Shown here: positions 7,517 to 15,960 of the stretch, one piece after another
How positions within the stretch are numbered: position 1 is the first letter of the stretch
How the letters are laid out: each line of letters starts with the position of its first letter
From: Pontiellaceae bacterium
Lineage (GTDB): Bacteria > Verrucomicrobiota > Kiritimatiellia > Kiritimatiellales > Pontiellaceae
Reading direction: 5' to 3'
Assembly: GCA_016937945.1 (NCBI GenBank)
Contig: JAFGVP010000130.1
Location: 1 to 44,502 of the forward strand
DNA length: 44,502 bases
Notes under the pieces: model-generated
The model's database searches: none
Seen by the model: only the letters and a program-made list of their open reading frames with translations
Told to the model about the DNA's origin: nothing
Position numbers and translations under genes: made by a program

Positions 7517-8821
7517 ATGGATAACAATACCCAATCAAACGCGCTTCCTGAAAAGGTTGTACGACGCCATCTTGAACTGATTAAGGAACTTCTGCCGGAA
7601 TTTGAATCCCAGGTGATGGAAGAAGGCCGTCCCGCCGACGCCATGCTGAACCATTACCTTCGTTCCCACCGCGAATTCGGCTCCCGTGACCGCCGTTTTC
7701 TGGCCCTCGCCCTCTTTTCCTATTTCCGATGGCGGGGCTGGACCGTGGACCGTCTGGGGCTCGATCACGCAGAAGCCAGTCTGGTTGGAGCGCTTCTGGA
7801 TACGACCGAAATTCACCCCAGCTTTGCCGCCATGCTGGAGCAGGTCAGCCTGCCTACCGGACTTGAGGCAATCGGTGACCGCAGCCTGGCCGAAAAACGC
7901 GATACACTGGCCGCCTGGTTTTCCGAAAGTGCCGGATCCAAATCCATTGAATTTGTTCATTTGATGCCGGAAGGCTTTGAATCCGTCATGGACCCGGAAG
8001 CGATCGACCGCAGTATTGCCGAATTCCAGCAGCGGCCGCCGGCCTGGATCCGCTCACGCATTGATGCAACGGAACTGACCAACGCGTTGAGTGAACGCGG
8101 TAAATCCGGCCGGATTCACGCAGTCGTCAAGGAGGCGATTGCCGTGGAGAGCGGCATCAGCCTGGTTCATGAACTCAGCGAACATGTCGGACAGTTTGTC
8201 GTACAGGACATTGCCTCCCAATGTGTCGGTCTTATTGCCAATCCGACATCCGGCGAGGACTGGTGGGACTGCTGCGCCGGCGCCGGCGGAAAATCGCTGC
8301 ACCTTATGGACCTGATGAATCAGGACGGCAAGGTGCTGGCGACCGACATCCGGTCAGAGGCGCTCAAGGAACTCAAAAAACGCGCCCGGCGGCACGGCAT
8401 CCGCAACATACGGACCCAGCCCTTTAACGCCGCCATTGACGAACCCTTTACCAAAACCTTCGACGGCATCGTTGTTGATGCGCCCTGCTCCGGATGGGGT
8501 ACCTGGGCCCGCAATCCCGATGCCCGATGGCGGACCTCCCGCAAGGATGTCCTGCAGTGTGCCAATCGGCAGCAGAAAATCCTGAACAACGCAACCTGGT
8601 GCGTCAAACCCGGGGGCATTCTGGTCTATGCCGTCTGCACGCTCACCCGCCCGGAAACCGAAGAGATTGTTATGAACTTCCTTGATCAGCATCCCGACTT
8701 TAAGCTCGATCCTTTCAGGAACCCGCTGACCGGCGAGCTGACCAACGGACAACAGCAGATCTGGCCGTGGGATGCTCCGGGCGATGCCATGTTTATTGCC
8801 CGCTTTGTGAAAGAGGGCTGA
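7517..8821 (+). CDS. RsmB/NOP2-family RNA (cytosine-5)-methyltransferase
   Basis: 434-residue SAM-dependent methyltransferase of the NOL1/NOP2/Sun family, which methylates C5 of cytosine in rRNA or tRNA. The N-terminal ~140 residues resemble the NusB-like RNA-binding part of RsmB (LNHYLRSHREFGSRDRRFLA). The catalytic domain has the SAM motif WDCCAGAGGKSLHLMDLM, ATDIRSEALKELKKRARR, the motif IV Cys in VVDAPCSGWGTWARNPD, and the motif VI catalytic Cys in LVYAVCTLTRPETEE. Start at 7517 (MDNNTQSN) is preferred over an in-frame GTG at 7484. The ribosome site is weak, and the 73-base gap to the divergent NDK-like gene must hold both promoters. Target base is not known; RsmB (16S C967) is the nearest named relative. 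Confidence 0.9.
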   Translation: MDNNTQSNALPEKVVRRHLELIKELLPEFESQVMEEGRPADAMLNHYLRSHREFGSRDRRFLALALFSYFRWRGWTVDRLGLDHAEASLVGALLDTTEIHPSFAAMLEQVSLPTGLEAIGDRSLAEKRDTLAAWFSESAGSKSIEFVHLMPEGFESVMDPEAIDRSIAEFQQRPPAWIRSRIDATELTNALSERGKSGRIHAVVKEAIAVESGISLVHELSEHVGQFVVQDIASQCVGLIANPTSGEDWWDCCAGAGGKSLHLMDLMNQDGKVLATDIRSEALKELKKRARRHGIRNIRTQPFNAAIDEPFTKTFDGIVVDAPCSGWGTWARNPDARWRTSRKDVLQCANRQQKILNNATWCVKPGGILVYAVCTLTRPETEEIVMNFLDQHPDFKLDPFRNPLTGELTNGQQQIWPWDAPGDAMFIARFVKEG

Positions 8822-8826
8822 GCACG

Positions 8827-9258
8827 ATGTATTGGATCGGCATCAAGAAGCTGAAGAAGGATCTTCGCGAAGGCACCTTTACCGATCGCGATGCCGTTCC
8901 ATACCTGATTGCGGAAGGCGCGCTGACGGAACTGGGGCTGCTTGCGGGAAATAAAAGCAATATATTTGATGTAGCGGCCGCAGCGATCGGCATTGCGGCT
9001 CTGATCCTCGGCATTCTGTTTGTGTACAAATACCATAACCGGGATTCACGCTCTTCTTTTCTGGCCTGCTATATCTCCATGGGCTGGGTGCTCTCCATTC
9101 GCTACATACTTCTCTTCCTGCCGCTTGTGGTCATCGCAGCACTTTTAGGCGTCATTTTTCACAGTCCGGCTCTGACCGAAAGTGCCATGCTGCTCCTGAC
9201 GGTGGTCTACTATTTTGCTTACTACTCTAAATTTGCTGAACATATCTCAGAGGTCTGA
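8827..9258 (+). CDS. Small membrane protein of unknown function (about 3 TM)
   Basis: 143-residue protein with a soluble, charged first ~45 residues (MYWIGIKKLKKDLREGTFTD, DAVPYLIAEGAL) followed by three hydrophobic segments: FDVAAAAIGIAALILGILFV, SIRYILLFLPLVVIAALLGV, and AMLLLTVVYYFAYYSK near the C-terminus. Its ATG is 5 bases after the methyltransferase stop, so it is probably cotranscribed with that gene. I do not recognise the family and assign no function. Confidence 0.75.
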   Translation: MYWIGIKKLKKDLREGTFTDRDAVPYLIAEGALTELGLLAGNKSNIFDVAAAAIGIAALILGILFVYKYHNRDSRSSFLACYISMGWVLSIRYILLFLPLVVIAALLGVIFHSPALTESAMLLLTVVYYFAYYSKFAEHISEV

Positions 9259-9285
9259 CGCATCCGGCAGAGAAAGTCCGCAAAC

Positions 9286-9705
9286 ATGGAATCATTCGCT
9301 TCATCCCTCCGGCTCATCACGGACTCCGGTATGTTTATCCTGATCTGGCTGGTCCAGATCATCATCTACCCCACCTTCCGGGATATCCGGGAAGAGCGGT
9401 TTGTTGCGTGGCACAGACACTATGTCAACGCCATCGGTTTTTTTGTCATCCCCATGATGCTGCTTCAGCTGGGAAGCACCGGCTTTGAGTGCTATCTGAC
9501 GCGGTCGTTGCCGGATCTGCTTGCCCTCATGATGCTCGCCGGCGCCTGGATGGTCACCTTCACTCTGTCCGCACCGTGCCACAAAAAGCTGCAGAAAGTC
9601 GGACAAGATGAACATCTGATTACTTACCTGATCAGAACGAATTGGCTGCGGACCATTTTCTGGAGCCTCAGCTGGCTGATCGGAATAATCTGGACCGGGA
9701 ACTAA
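9286..9705 (+). CDS. Four-helix integral membrane protein of unknown function
   Basis: 139 residues with four predicted membrane helices: MFILIWLVQIIIYPTF, IGFFVIPMMLLQLG, LLALMMLAGAWMVTFTL, and TIFWSLSWLIGIIW. Conserved-looking polar positions inside or next to helices (WLVQIIIYPTF, AWHRHYVNAIGF, SAPCHKKLQKVGQDEHLI) suggest a defined family of small bacterial membrane proteins, but I cannot name it with confidence. It follows the preceding gene by 27 bases on the same strand, and its stop codon overlaps the convergent gene's stop by 4 bases. Confidence 0.75.
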   Translation: MESFASSLRLITDSGMFILIWLVQIIIYPTFRDIREERFVAWHRHYVNAIGFFVIPMMLLQLGSTGFECYLTRSLPDLLALMMLAGAWMVTFTLSAPCHKKLQKVGQDEHLITYLIRTNWLRTIFWSLSWLIGIIWTGN

Positions 9706-10022
9706 TCCAGCTCCTCGAGATACTCGATTTCCGTATTATCGAAACTGATCCGCCCCAGCCGCAGTCGGATACGCTCATCGCAGGGCGATGGAATCAAAAG
9801 GGAATCCAGCAACAGCCGGCCTTCATAATCCTCATCCCGGCCATTCAGCCGTAAACGTACACGCCGATTCAGCACCACGCCGAAGCGTCGTTCGAGCTGC
9901 TGCATCGCCTGTCGCTGTTCGGAATGAAACTGAAACCAGCCTTCCTCTCCAAGGTCCCGCGGGAATTCAAGCAGGTCATCCGCGGAAAAATTAAAATCAA
10001 GCTGGTTCTGGGGGTCAATCAT
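9702..10022 (-). CDS. Hypothetical cytoplasmic protein (~106 aa)
   Basis: A short soluble acidic protein. I place the start at 10022 (MIDPQNQLDFNFSADDLLEF); an in-frame ATG at 10049 adds nine residues. The middle holds an amphipathic, probably helical stretch (EEGWFQFHSEQRQAMQQLER), and the second half looks beta-rich with alternating charges (RVRLRLNGRDEDYEGRLLLD, ERIRLRLGRISFDNTEIEYL). No signal peptide or membrane segment. It converges on the four-helix membrane protein with a 4-base stop overlap. Not recognised; coding is supported by composition and by a good codon pattern. Confidence 0.6.
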   Translation of the reverse strand: MIDPQNQLDFNFSADDLLEFPRDLGEEGWFQFHSEQRQAMQQLERRFGVVLNRRVRLRLNGRDEDYEGRLLLDSLLIPSPCDERIRLRLGRISFDNTEIEYLEELD

Positions 10023-10117
10023 GGTGCGAACGATAAACAAAAAATCCACGCTTTGAAAATTGGCTTTCCATTTTTTCCACCTTCTGAGAAAAAAGAGCCC
10101 TTAACATGGGGAATTGC

Positions 10118-10306
10118 ATGAAAAAAATGATACCTGCCGGACTGCTCATTCTCGCCGTTTTGTCCGTCGGCTGTGTACGCCGCACCATCACGGAAGAGCC
10201 GACCTTCGTCAATCCGGCCACCAAAGAACGATATTCCGGCGACCACACGAAAATCGTGGATCAAAAGACCGTATGGTTCTGGCAGAAGGAATTCCGGAAT
10301 CCCTGA
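10118..10306 (+). CDS. Small lipoprotein (~62 aa)
   Basis: Lipid-anchored small protein. The sequence MKKMIPAGLLILAVLSVGCV has a typical type II signal with lipobox LSVGC, so about 43 residues remain after lipidation of Cys19 (RRTITEEPTFVNPATKERYS...TVWFWQKEFRNP). An in-frame ATG at 10106 would add MGNC ahead of it; 10118 gives the normal positively charged n-region. Function unknown. It stands alone between the convergent pair and the decayed porin gene. Confidence 0.65.
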   Translation: MKKMIPAGLLILAVLSVGCVRRTITEEPTFVNPATKERYSGDHTKIVDQKTVWFWQKEFRNP

Positions 10307-10444
10307 TTTCAACGGAATCTCTTTTGCGCGAGGCCGGGGTCTGCGTCGGCGGCCTGTTCCCGGCCATAAAAAGAATGAAAGTTGCGGGCCTTCATTCAGG
10401 CTGGCTCTCCTTATAGTCGAGCGATTCTTCCAGCATTACTTCTT

Positions 10445-10474
10445 TTGCAGGGAGAGTCGCTTGCGCTGTATAGA
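10445..10474 (+). promoter_or_regulatory. Sigma70-like promoter in front of the porin pseudogene
   Basis: TTGCAG (10445-10450) and TATAGA (10469-10474) with an 18-base spacer, only 11 bases before the ATG at 10486. The implied leader is almost absent and there is no ribosome site, which fits either a leaderless start or a deletion during decay of the gene. The rest of 10307-10485 shows nothing else. Confidence 0.45.
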
Positions 10475-10485
10475 AAAGAACACAT

Positions 10486-11029
10486 ATGAAGAAGACCTAC
10501 CTCGCACTGGCCGAGGCAAGAACCTCACCGCTTGTTTTTACGGGGGAGGCGGTTGATCAGCCCAACAAGCTTGGCTATGGAACGCATTCCGGACGCCTCC
10601 AGACCCTCAGCATGTATCGAGATTATGAAAACGGGAACAACAACCAATCCTCAACGCCCGGCGTCAAACTCGACTATGTCTCCCCGAAAAAATAGGGGTG
10701 GACAATCGGCCTTTCATATGTCGGCGCAGCAGCTCTTGACTCCATAGACTATGGCACCGGTGCAACGCCGAAACCCTGTATGCCAAGGCCGTTACCAAAC
10801 AGCAGACCGGAACCGTGCTCTACGGCCTCTATAACTACACCCTGCTCGATGAAAGCAAGAGCAACATGACAGGCGCAGGAGCTTAACATCGTTATCAAGC
10901 AGCCCGTGCCGAAGATGGACAACCTGATGATCTGCTTCAAGGGCGGCAATTGGAACACGCGACGGCATTAAAGGAACCGACGATCCCACCGTCACCGACG
11001 CACACCTGTTTGTTACCTACACCTTCTAA
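10486..11029 (+). pseudogene. Decayed outer-membrane porin (OprD-like beta-barrel) remnant
   Basis: Broken gene with recognisable porin pieces in successive frames. It opens MKKTYLALAEARTSPLV, then reads LQTLSMYRDYENGNNNQSST and GVKLDYVSPKK to an in-frame TAG at 10693. The same frame continues GWTIGLSYVGAAALDSIDYG. A frameshift near 10755-10770 leads to TLYAKAVTKQQTGTVLYGLY and NYTLLDESKSNMTGAGA before a TAA, another to ELNIVIKQPVPKMDNLMI, and a last one to TVTDAHLFVTYTF, a classic barrel C-terminus ending in Phe at 11029. At ~540 bases it is less than half of a normal porin (~400 aa), so internal deletions are likely. The OprD-like label rests on motif memory and is tentative; that it is a broken barrel gene is well supported. 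Confidence 0.8.
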
Positions 11030-11046
11030 CCCGGGCAGACGGGCAC

Positions 11047-11082
11047 AAAAAAAACCGCATTCGGATGAGTGCGGTTTTTTGG
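11047..11082. terminator. Bidirectional intrinsic terminator
   Basis: AAAACCGCA / TGCGGTTTT stem (11051-11059 with 11070-11078), extended by A- and T-runs on both sides, works in both directions. It terminates the remnant porin gene on the plus strand and the BAX-inhibitor-like gene on the minus strand, whose stop is 22 bases away. Confidence 0.9.
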
Positions 11083-11103
11083 GGGCTGTCGTCTATCGGA
11101 TCA

Positions 11104-11805
11104 TCAGCGACGGTTCAGGCTCATGAGAATCCTCAGCACATACCAGAACAGCAGCGCAATGGAGGCAAACAGCTGAAGCGATGCGGCCACATGCTGATCC
11201 GAACGGTAATGATGCAGAATGTTGGAGGTGTCATAAAGAATCGCTCCGCTGGCCAAAGCCACCATTGCAAACGAAAAGACGAGCCCCAGATTAAAACCGA
11301 ACAACACGGCGCAGACAATCAGACCCATTGCCACCATAAATCCGATGCTGAGAATTCCTCGCAGGAAGGAAAAATCTTTCCGCGTCGTGAACACCGTCAG
11401 CGTCAATCCGGCGAAAATGCATAGTGTAAGAATGCCGGCCGTAGGAATCACCTCCGGCGAACTGTAGTATGCCGCAATAAAGAGCAGCGGCGCAAAGATC
11501 AAGGACTCCGCAATCACATAAAGGGTCAGACCAACATACTGCATCGACGGCGATGCAGTACTGGAGGCCAGTCCGCTGGCCAAGCGTCCGAGAACAATAA
11601 AGCCGCCGAGAATCATCAGCCATCCGAAGCGCATCTGCATCACATTCAGCAGCATTTCCGCAATCGGCGAATGAATCATGTAGGCTTCCAGCCCGACAAA
11701 CGTCAAAAGAGCTACGGCCAGATGGGCATAGGTGCGGCGTATAAAGGTCGCACGTTCCGAAGGGGCGGATTGAGAAACCGTCAGCTGCTGGGCATATTCA
11801 TTCAT
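11104..11805 (-). CDS. BAX inhibitor-1/YccA family membrane protein
   Basis: 233-residue inner-membrane protein with seven hydrophobic helices after a ~20-residue cytoplasmic start (ERATFIRRTYAHLAVALLTF). Family marks include the ALYDTSNI-type motif, here GAILYDTSNILHHY, then a final helix pair and the terminal YVLRILMSLNRR, as in YbhL/YccA proteins. Members act as Ca2+/H+ leak channels or interact with the FtsH protease; the activity here is not shown by sequence. Monocistronic, with a bidirectional terminator downstream and a 145-base divergent gap to the SET gene upstream. Confidence 0.93.
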   Translation of the reverse strand: MNEYAQQLTVSQSAPSERATFIRRTYAHLAVALLTFVGLEAYMIHSPIAEMLLNVMQMRFGWLMILGGFIVLGRLASGLASSTASPSMQYVGLTLYVIAESLIFAPLLFIAAYYSSPEVIPTAGILTLCIFAGLTLTVFTTRKDFSFLRGILSIGFMVAMGLIVCAVLFGFNLGLVFSFAMVALASGAILYDTSNILHHYRSDQHVAASLQLFASIALLFWYVLRILMSLNRR

Positions 11806-11950
11806 TACAATCTCCTGATTTTGGTGAACAAGAATTTAGCAGACCCGATTTGCTCAGGGAAATACAATCCCGAATTTTTCATTTACATGGACTTTGCGAA
11901 AATACCGGCTATGTTGACCCGAGATCTGAAACAAATAATAGAGGTCTCAT

Positions 11951-12451
11951 ATGTCGTTCTGCGATTCACTTTTAAATCGTCTGTATACATTGCCGACCCA
12001 CCACTTCGGAGCGATGATCCGGCCGGTTCATCGACTCTTCTCCCTCGCGCCCTACTCGCCGGCCGCCCAATTTCTTTCAGATGACGATCCGGTCGGCCTT
12101 GAAATCCGGCCATCGCTGGTTCCGAATGCGGGGCTCGGCTTATTCACAACCCGGCCCTTTCGACAGGGCGAAAGCATCTGCGAATACAAAGGAACGCAGC
12201 TCGGTCTTTTTCAACTGCTGCGCACCCGGGATTGGAGCTACATCTATACGGGAGAAGACGCATGGATCGATGCCGGTCCGCACGAAAACGTGCGCGCGCG
12301 CTATATTAATGACAACTTTGATCAATCAAAAATAAACTGTGCTTACCACGATGAGGCAGGAAAGGTCTGGGTACGGGCGCTTCGGGACATTGCAGCAGAT
12401 GAAGAACTGTATGCCGCCTACGGCGACCACTACTGGGCAGTTGTGAAATGA
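11951..12451 (+). CDS. SET-domain protein (putative lysine methyltransferase)
   Basis: 166 residues. After ~48 poorly conserved residues, a compact SET domain runs to the end: EIRPSLVPNAGLGLFTTRPF, RQGESICEYKGTQLG, the pseudoknot-forming RARYINDNFDQSKINCAYHD (matching the RxINHxCxPN motif with D for H), and the closing IAADEELYAAYGDHYW (GEELxYDYG motif). No pre-SET or Zn-binding post-SET Cys cluster is present. Such SAM-dependent enzymes methylate protein lysines; some bacterial ones act on ribosomal or nucleoid proteins. An AGAGG ribosome site lies 7 bases before the ATG. The His-to-Asp change in the active-site motif makes activity uncertain. It stands alone between divergent and parallel neighbours. 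Confidence 0.9.
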   Translation: MSFCDSLLNRLYTLPTHHFGAMIRPVHRLFSLAPYSPAAQFLSDDDPVGLEIRPSLVPNAGLGLFTTRPFRQGESICEYKGTQLGLFQLLRTRDWSYIYTGEDAWIDAGPHENVRARYINDNFDQSKINCAYHDEAGKVWVRALRDIAADEELYAAYGDHYWAVVK

Positions 12452-12524
12452 CTCCAGTGCCCCGCACTCCGAAGTTTTCTTCATCTGCAAAAAATGTTTT
12501 CCTGACATCAGAAATACTGAATTG

Positions 12525-13712
12525 ATGAAAATCCTGCATTTAATCCTATTGCTGACTGCGATCATCCTGACGGGGTGCAGCACCGTAAAGCGGCTTCCTG
12601 CACCGGACGACCTCTGCGCGCTGGGCGACATTCCCGGCATGCCCGGTGTCCGTTTCTGGGGCGATGAACCGCCCCCGAATAATTCGAAGCGGATGGCCAT
12701 CATTCGAAGCCAGATCATGGGTGATACGACCTACAATCCGGACGCACCGATCTATGCTCTGGCCATCTCCGGCGGCGGTCAGCATGGCGCATTCGGCGCC
12801 GGGTTGTTGGCCGGATGGACCGCATCGGGCAGCCGGCCGGAGTTTCGCATGGTGACCGGCATCAGTACCGGCGCCCTGATCGCCCCCTTTGCCTTTCTCG
12901 GTCCGGAATATGATGCCGCCATCAGCGACATGTATACCCGCTTCTCCACCAAGGATATCCTGAAACAACGACTTGTCGGAGGACTGATTGCCGGCGATTC
13001 CGTGACGGATAACACGCCGCTGCGGGACATCCTGAAGGCCTACTTCACGCCCCGCGAAATGCAGCGGCTGGCAGAGGAACATGCCCGCGGTCGGCGGCTG
13101 TTTGTTGGAACCACGCATCTGGATGTCCAGCGCCCCGTGATCTGGGATATCGGAACCATCGCCTCCAGCGGCGCTCCAGACGCCTATGAACTGATTATCG
13201 ATGTCCTGCTTGCATCCACCGCGATTCCAGGGGCATTCCCTCCGGTCTATTTCAAGGTCGAGCACAACGGAATCGAATACGACGAGCTGCACGTTGACGG
13301 CGGAGTAACCACGCAGGTATTCATCGGCCCCATGTCGCTCAACATAGAGGATGCCCTGAAAGAGTCCGGCCAGCAGGGACAGGCCCATGTTTACATCATC
13401 ATGAACAGCCGCATCACGCCCGATGCCGCCCACATCAAACCGAAAACCGTCCCGATTCTCACACAGTCGCTACTGACTCTGCTTCGGGCTCAGGGGCTTG
13501 GCGATATGTACCGCATCTATCAGGATGCCCGGCTCAATCACATGCTCTACCGCGCCGCCTACATTCCGGAAGATTTTCCCAACGAACCGAAGGAGCTCTT
13601 TGATGCGGAATACATGAGCAAGCTTTTCACTCTTGCCTACAACCGGGCCAGAGCCGGTTATCCGTGGGAGACCGACCCGCCGAAAATCCGGTTTCAACCC
13701 TTGAGCGAATAG
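12525..13712 (+). CDS. Patatin-like phospholipase, lipoprotein
   Basis: 395-residue lipid acyl hydrolase of the patatin family anchored by an N-terminal lipid. Signal peptide LHLILLLTAIILTGCSTVK has lipobox LTGC. Catalytic features are the oxyanion loop SGGGQHGAFGAGLLAG (near residue 85), the nucleophile elbow TGISTGALIAPF (GxSxG), and the catalytic Asp in LHVDGGVTTQVF (DGG). The chain is somewhat longer than the core domain, with a C-terminal extension that mentions no other domain. Start ATG 12525 is preferred to the adjoining TTG. Its last 19 bases overlap the convergent tatD gene. Confidence 0.93.
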   Translation: MKILHLILLLTAIILTGCSTVKRLPAPDDLCALGDIPGMPGVRFWGDEPPPNNSKRMAIIRSQIMGDTTYNPDAPIYALAISGGGQHGAFGAGLLAGWTASGSRPEFRMVTGISTGALIAPFAFLGPEYDAAISDMYTRFSTKDILKQRLVGGLIAGDSVTDNTPLRDILKAYFTPREMQRLAEEHARGRRLFVGTTHLDVQRPVIWDIGTIASSGAPDAYELIIDVLLASTAIPGAFPPVYFKVEHNGIEYDELHVDGGVTTQVFIGPMSLNIEDALKESGQQGQAHVYIIMNSRITPDAAHIKPKTVPILTQSLLTLLRAQGLGDMYRIYQDARLNHMLYRAAYIPEDFPNEPKELFDAEYMSKLFTLAYNRARAGYPWETDPPKIRFQPLSE

Positions 13713-14467
13713 AAACGCGCCGCATTCTGAAAGGTAAGCCGAGCCAGCTCGGTCTCACTGATTCCCCGCAGTTCCGCCGCTTTTTCCAGAACCAGCCGAA
13801 CATTGGCCGGCTCGTTCAGATCACCGATCGCCGTAGACGGCATCAGGTCCGGCGCATCGGTTTCAATCAGGATTCGGTCTTCCGGTACCGCACGGATCGC
13901 CCGTCCCGCTTTCCGATTGTTCGGGCGTGTAATAGATCCGGAAAATGAAATATAGGCGCCGCGCCGGACCAGTTCCTGCGCCACCTCCGAAGAACCGCCA
14001 AAGCAATGAATCAACATGCCGCGCGGCAGCGGCCCGACGAAGTCCAGCAACTTAATCAGCACACCCCAGGCATTACGGCAATGAATCGTAACAGGCCGCT
14101 TCAGCCGCCGCGCAAGATTCAGCTGTCCGATGAAAACACGATCCTGATCCTCCGCATCATAGCCCATCACTTTATGGTCAATACCAATCTCTCCCACGCC
14201 GGCCGTGGGATACCTGTGAAGCCATCCCTCCAGTTCCAGCAGCCACCCCTCGGACCGATCCGCAATAAACCATGGATGAAGGCCGAACGATGGATAGATG
14301 CCGTCGTAGGATTCCGCAATTTCCGCCACCCGCGGCCAGTCGGCCTCGCAGCAGCCCTTCACGCCCATCCGGACCACACCGGCCATCCGCGCGCGATCCA
14401 TCACCGCATTGAACTGCGGGAACAGGCGCATGTCCTGAATATGGTTGTGGCAATCGAACAAATTCAT
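13694..14467 (-). CDS. tatD: TatD-family metal-dependent hydrolase
   Basis: 257-residue amidohydrolase-fold nuclease/hydrolase of the TatD family, predicted cytoplasmic. Metal-binding motifs are all present in order: DCHNHIQD (HxH), GEIGIDHK (GExGLD), VTIHCRNAWG, LIHCFGGS, and IETDAPDLMPS (ETDxP). TatD enzymes have 3'-5' DNA/RNA exonuclease activity. The gene converges on the patatin gene with a 19-base overlap, and 131 bases separate it from the divergent next gene. Confidence 0.94.
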   Translation of the reverse strand: MNLFDCHNHIQDMRLFPQFNAVMDRARMAGVVRMGVKGCCEADWPRVAEIAESYDGIYPSFGLHPWFIADRSEGWLLELEGWLHRYPTAGVGEIGIDHKVMGYDAEDQDRVFIGQLNLARRLKRPVTIHCRNAWGVLIKLLDFVGPLPRGMLIHCFGGSSEVAQELVRRGAYISFSGSITRPNNRKAGRAIRAVPEDRILIETDAPDLMPSTAIGDLNEPANVRLVLEKAAELRGISETELARLTFQNAARFYSLKG

Positions 14468-14598
14468 TGGGTGCTCCGCAAAAGATTACACTGCCACAAA
14501 AGCAGAAAATCGATTCCGAACTCCAGCCTCTTCTCCATCCGAATTGATCCGCACTTTTTTGCTCTGCGAAACGCCAGAGATTGTATATGCTTTAAACC

Positions 14599-15948
14599 AT
14601 GAAAAAAGTGTTTCTTTCCCTGGCTCTCCTGCTGTGTGTCTCCGCATTCGGCCGCTCATGGACCGATAGCAAAGGCCGTTCGGTCGAGGCGGATGTGGTA
14701 AAGGTCTATCCGGACCGGACCGTCGAACTTAAATCCGGTGCCCGGAAATTCCGCCTTCCGTTCAGTGCCTTCTCCCGAAAAGACATCGACTATCTGGAAT
14801 CCCTGCTGGCCAAGCCGGCGGACCTGCATTCGGTCCCCTGGGAAAAAATGAACGAACTCTTCGGACTGCCGCTCTGGTCCGACAGCAACCTCTGGGACGA
14901 TCCATGTTCCGCGGTCGGCGAACGCACGCAGCTGCAGCAGGAATCCAAAACCGCCTATCTTGAAAACTATCGTTCGTATCCGCTGGGCATGAAACGGCTC
15001 TTTGGAGAGCCCGTCTTTGCTGTTGCTCTGTATGGAAACAACACCGAAACCGAAAGCCTATCGATGGTCTTCCTGAATCTCGGTGACCTGCCGCAATCCA
15101 CGGCCCCGAATGAAATTGAAGAGCAGATCAACGACGCCGGCGAACGGATTCTTGCTTCCATCCAGTCGTTGCTCGGAGAGCCGGAGAAAGATTCCCTCGG
15201 CAAGGACTCGTTGCGGGAAAAGGTATGGCGGTGGGACTGGAACGGCCACGCCATCATGCTCTCCCAGCAGGAAGGAAAATATGTTGCCGTACGCATCATG
15301 CCGGTTGAACGGGCCGATCAGGGAGGCAAAGTCCGCAAAATCAGCGATGACGTTCTCAAGGAGCGACTGACCGCCTGCGTGGAACGGCGCGATAACGGCG
15401 ATGTGATAATCCGGAACATTCCCATGATCAACCAAGGCCCGAAAGGGTACTGCGTACCCGCCACATGGGAGCGCTACCTGCGTTACGTGGATATTCCCAT
15501 CGACATGTACCTGCTCGCACTTGCCGCCGGCACCGGCCCCGGCGGAGGAACCAACACGGCCGACATGAACGAGGCCACCGAAAACATAATCAGCTCCAAT
15601 GGCCGCAAACTTGCCCGGTGCGGATCCTCCCCGGATGTGAACACGGTCTCCAAACAGATCGACAAAGGCCTGCCGATCCTTTGGACCCTGCTCTCCACCC
15701 CCTCCTTTCAGCGCACCGCATCTGAAAACACCCTGCGCCGTAACGGAGAGACCGTCGTATCACGACCCGCCAACCAGGATGAAGACTCCTCCTCCGGCTA
15801 CCACATGTGCCTCATCATCGGCTACAACCGGAAGACCGGCGAGATTGCCATCTCCGATAGCTGGGGCCCCCATTTTTCCGAACGCTGGGTTCCGCAGCCC
15901 CAGATGCAGAACGCCTCAGAAGGCGAAATGAATATTATCAAATGGTGA
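14599..15948 (+). CDS. Secreted SHD1-domain protein with C-terminal cysteine-peptidase-like (C39/papain-like) domain
   Basis: 449 residues with a signal peptide (MKKVFLSLALLLCVSAFGRS). Residues ~20-72 form an SLA1/SHD1-like module (RSWTDSKGRSVEADVVKVY, LKSGARKFRLPFSAFS, KDIDYLESLLA), common in secreted PVC proteins. The central ~200 residues are not recognised. The C-terminal ~170 residues look like a peptidase_C39-type fold: IPMINQGPKGYCVPATWERY carries the candidate nucleophile Cys after the Gln of the oxyanion hole, GYHMCLIIGYNRKTGEIAIS gives the His, and SDSWGPHFSERW the Asp/Asn region. The order Gln-Cys-His-Asp fits, so proteolytic activity is plausible but inferred. Monocistronic. Confidence 0.75.
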   Translation: MKKVFLSLALLLCVSAFGRSWTDSKGRSVEADVVKVYPDRTVELKSGARKFRLPFSAFSRKDIDYLESLLAKPADLHSVPWEKMNELFGLPLWSDSNLWDDPCSAVGERTQLQQESKTAYLENYRSYPLGMKRLFGEPVFAVALYGNNTETESLSMVFLNLGDLPQSTAPNEIEEQINDAGERILASIQSLLGEPEKDSLGKDSLREKVWRWDWNGHAIMLSQQEGKYVAVRIMPVERADQGGKVRKISDDVLKERLTACVERRDNGDVIIRNIPMINQGPKGYCVPATWERYLRYVDIPIDMYLLALAAGTGPGGGTNTADMNEATENIISSNGRKLARCGSSPDVNTVSKQIDKGLPILWTLLSTPSFQRTASENTLRRNGETVVSRPANQDEDSSSGYHMCLIIGYNRKTGEIAISDSWGPHFSERWVPQPQMQNASEGEMNIIKW

Positions 15949-15960
15949 CGCCGGCTCTGC

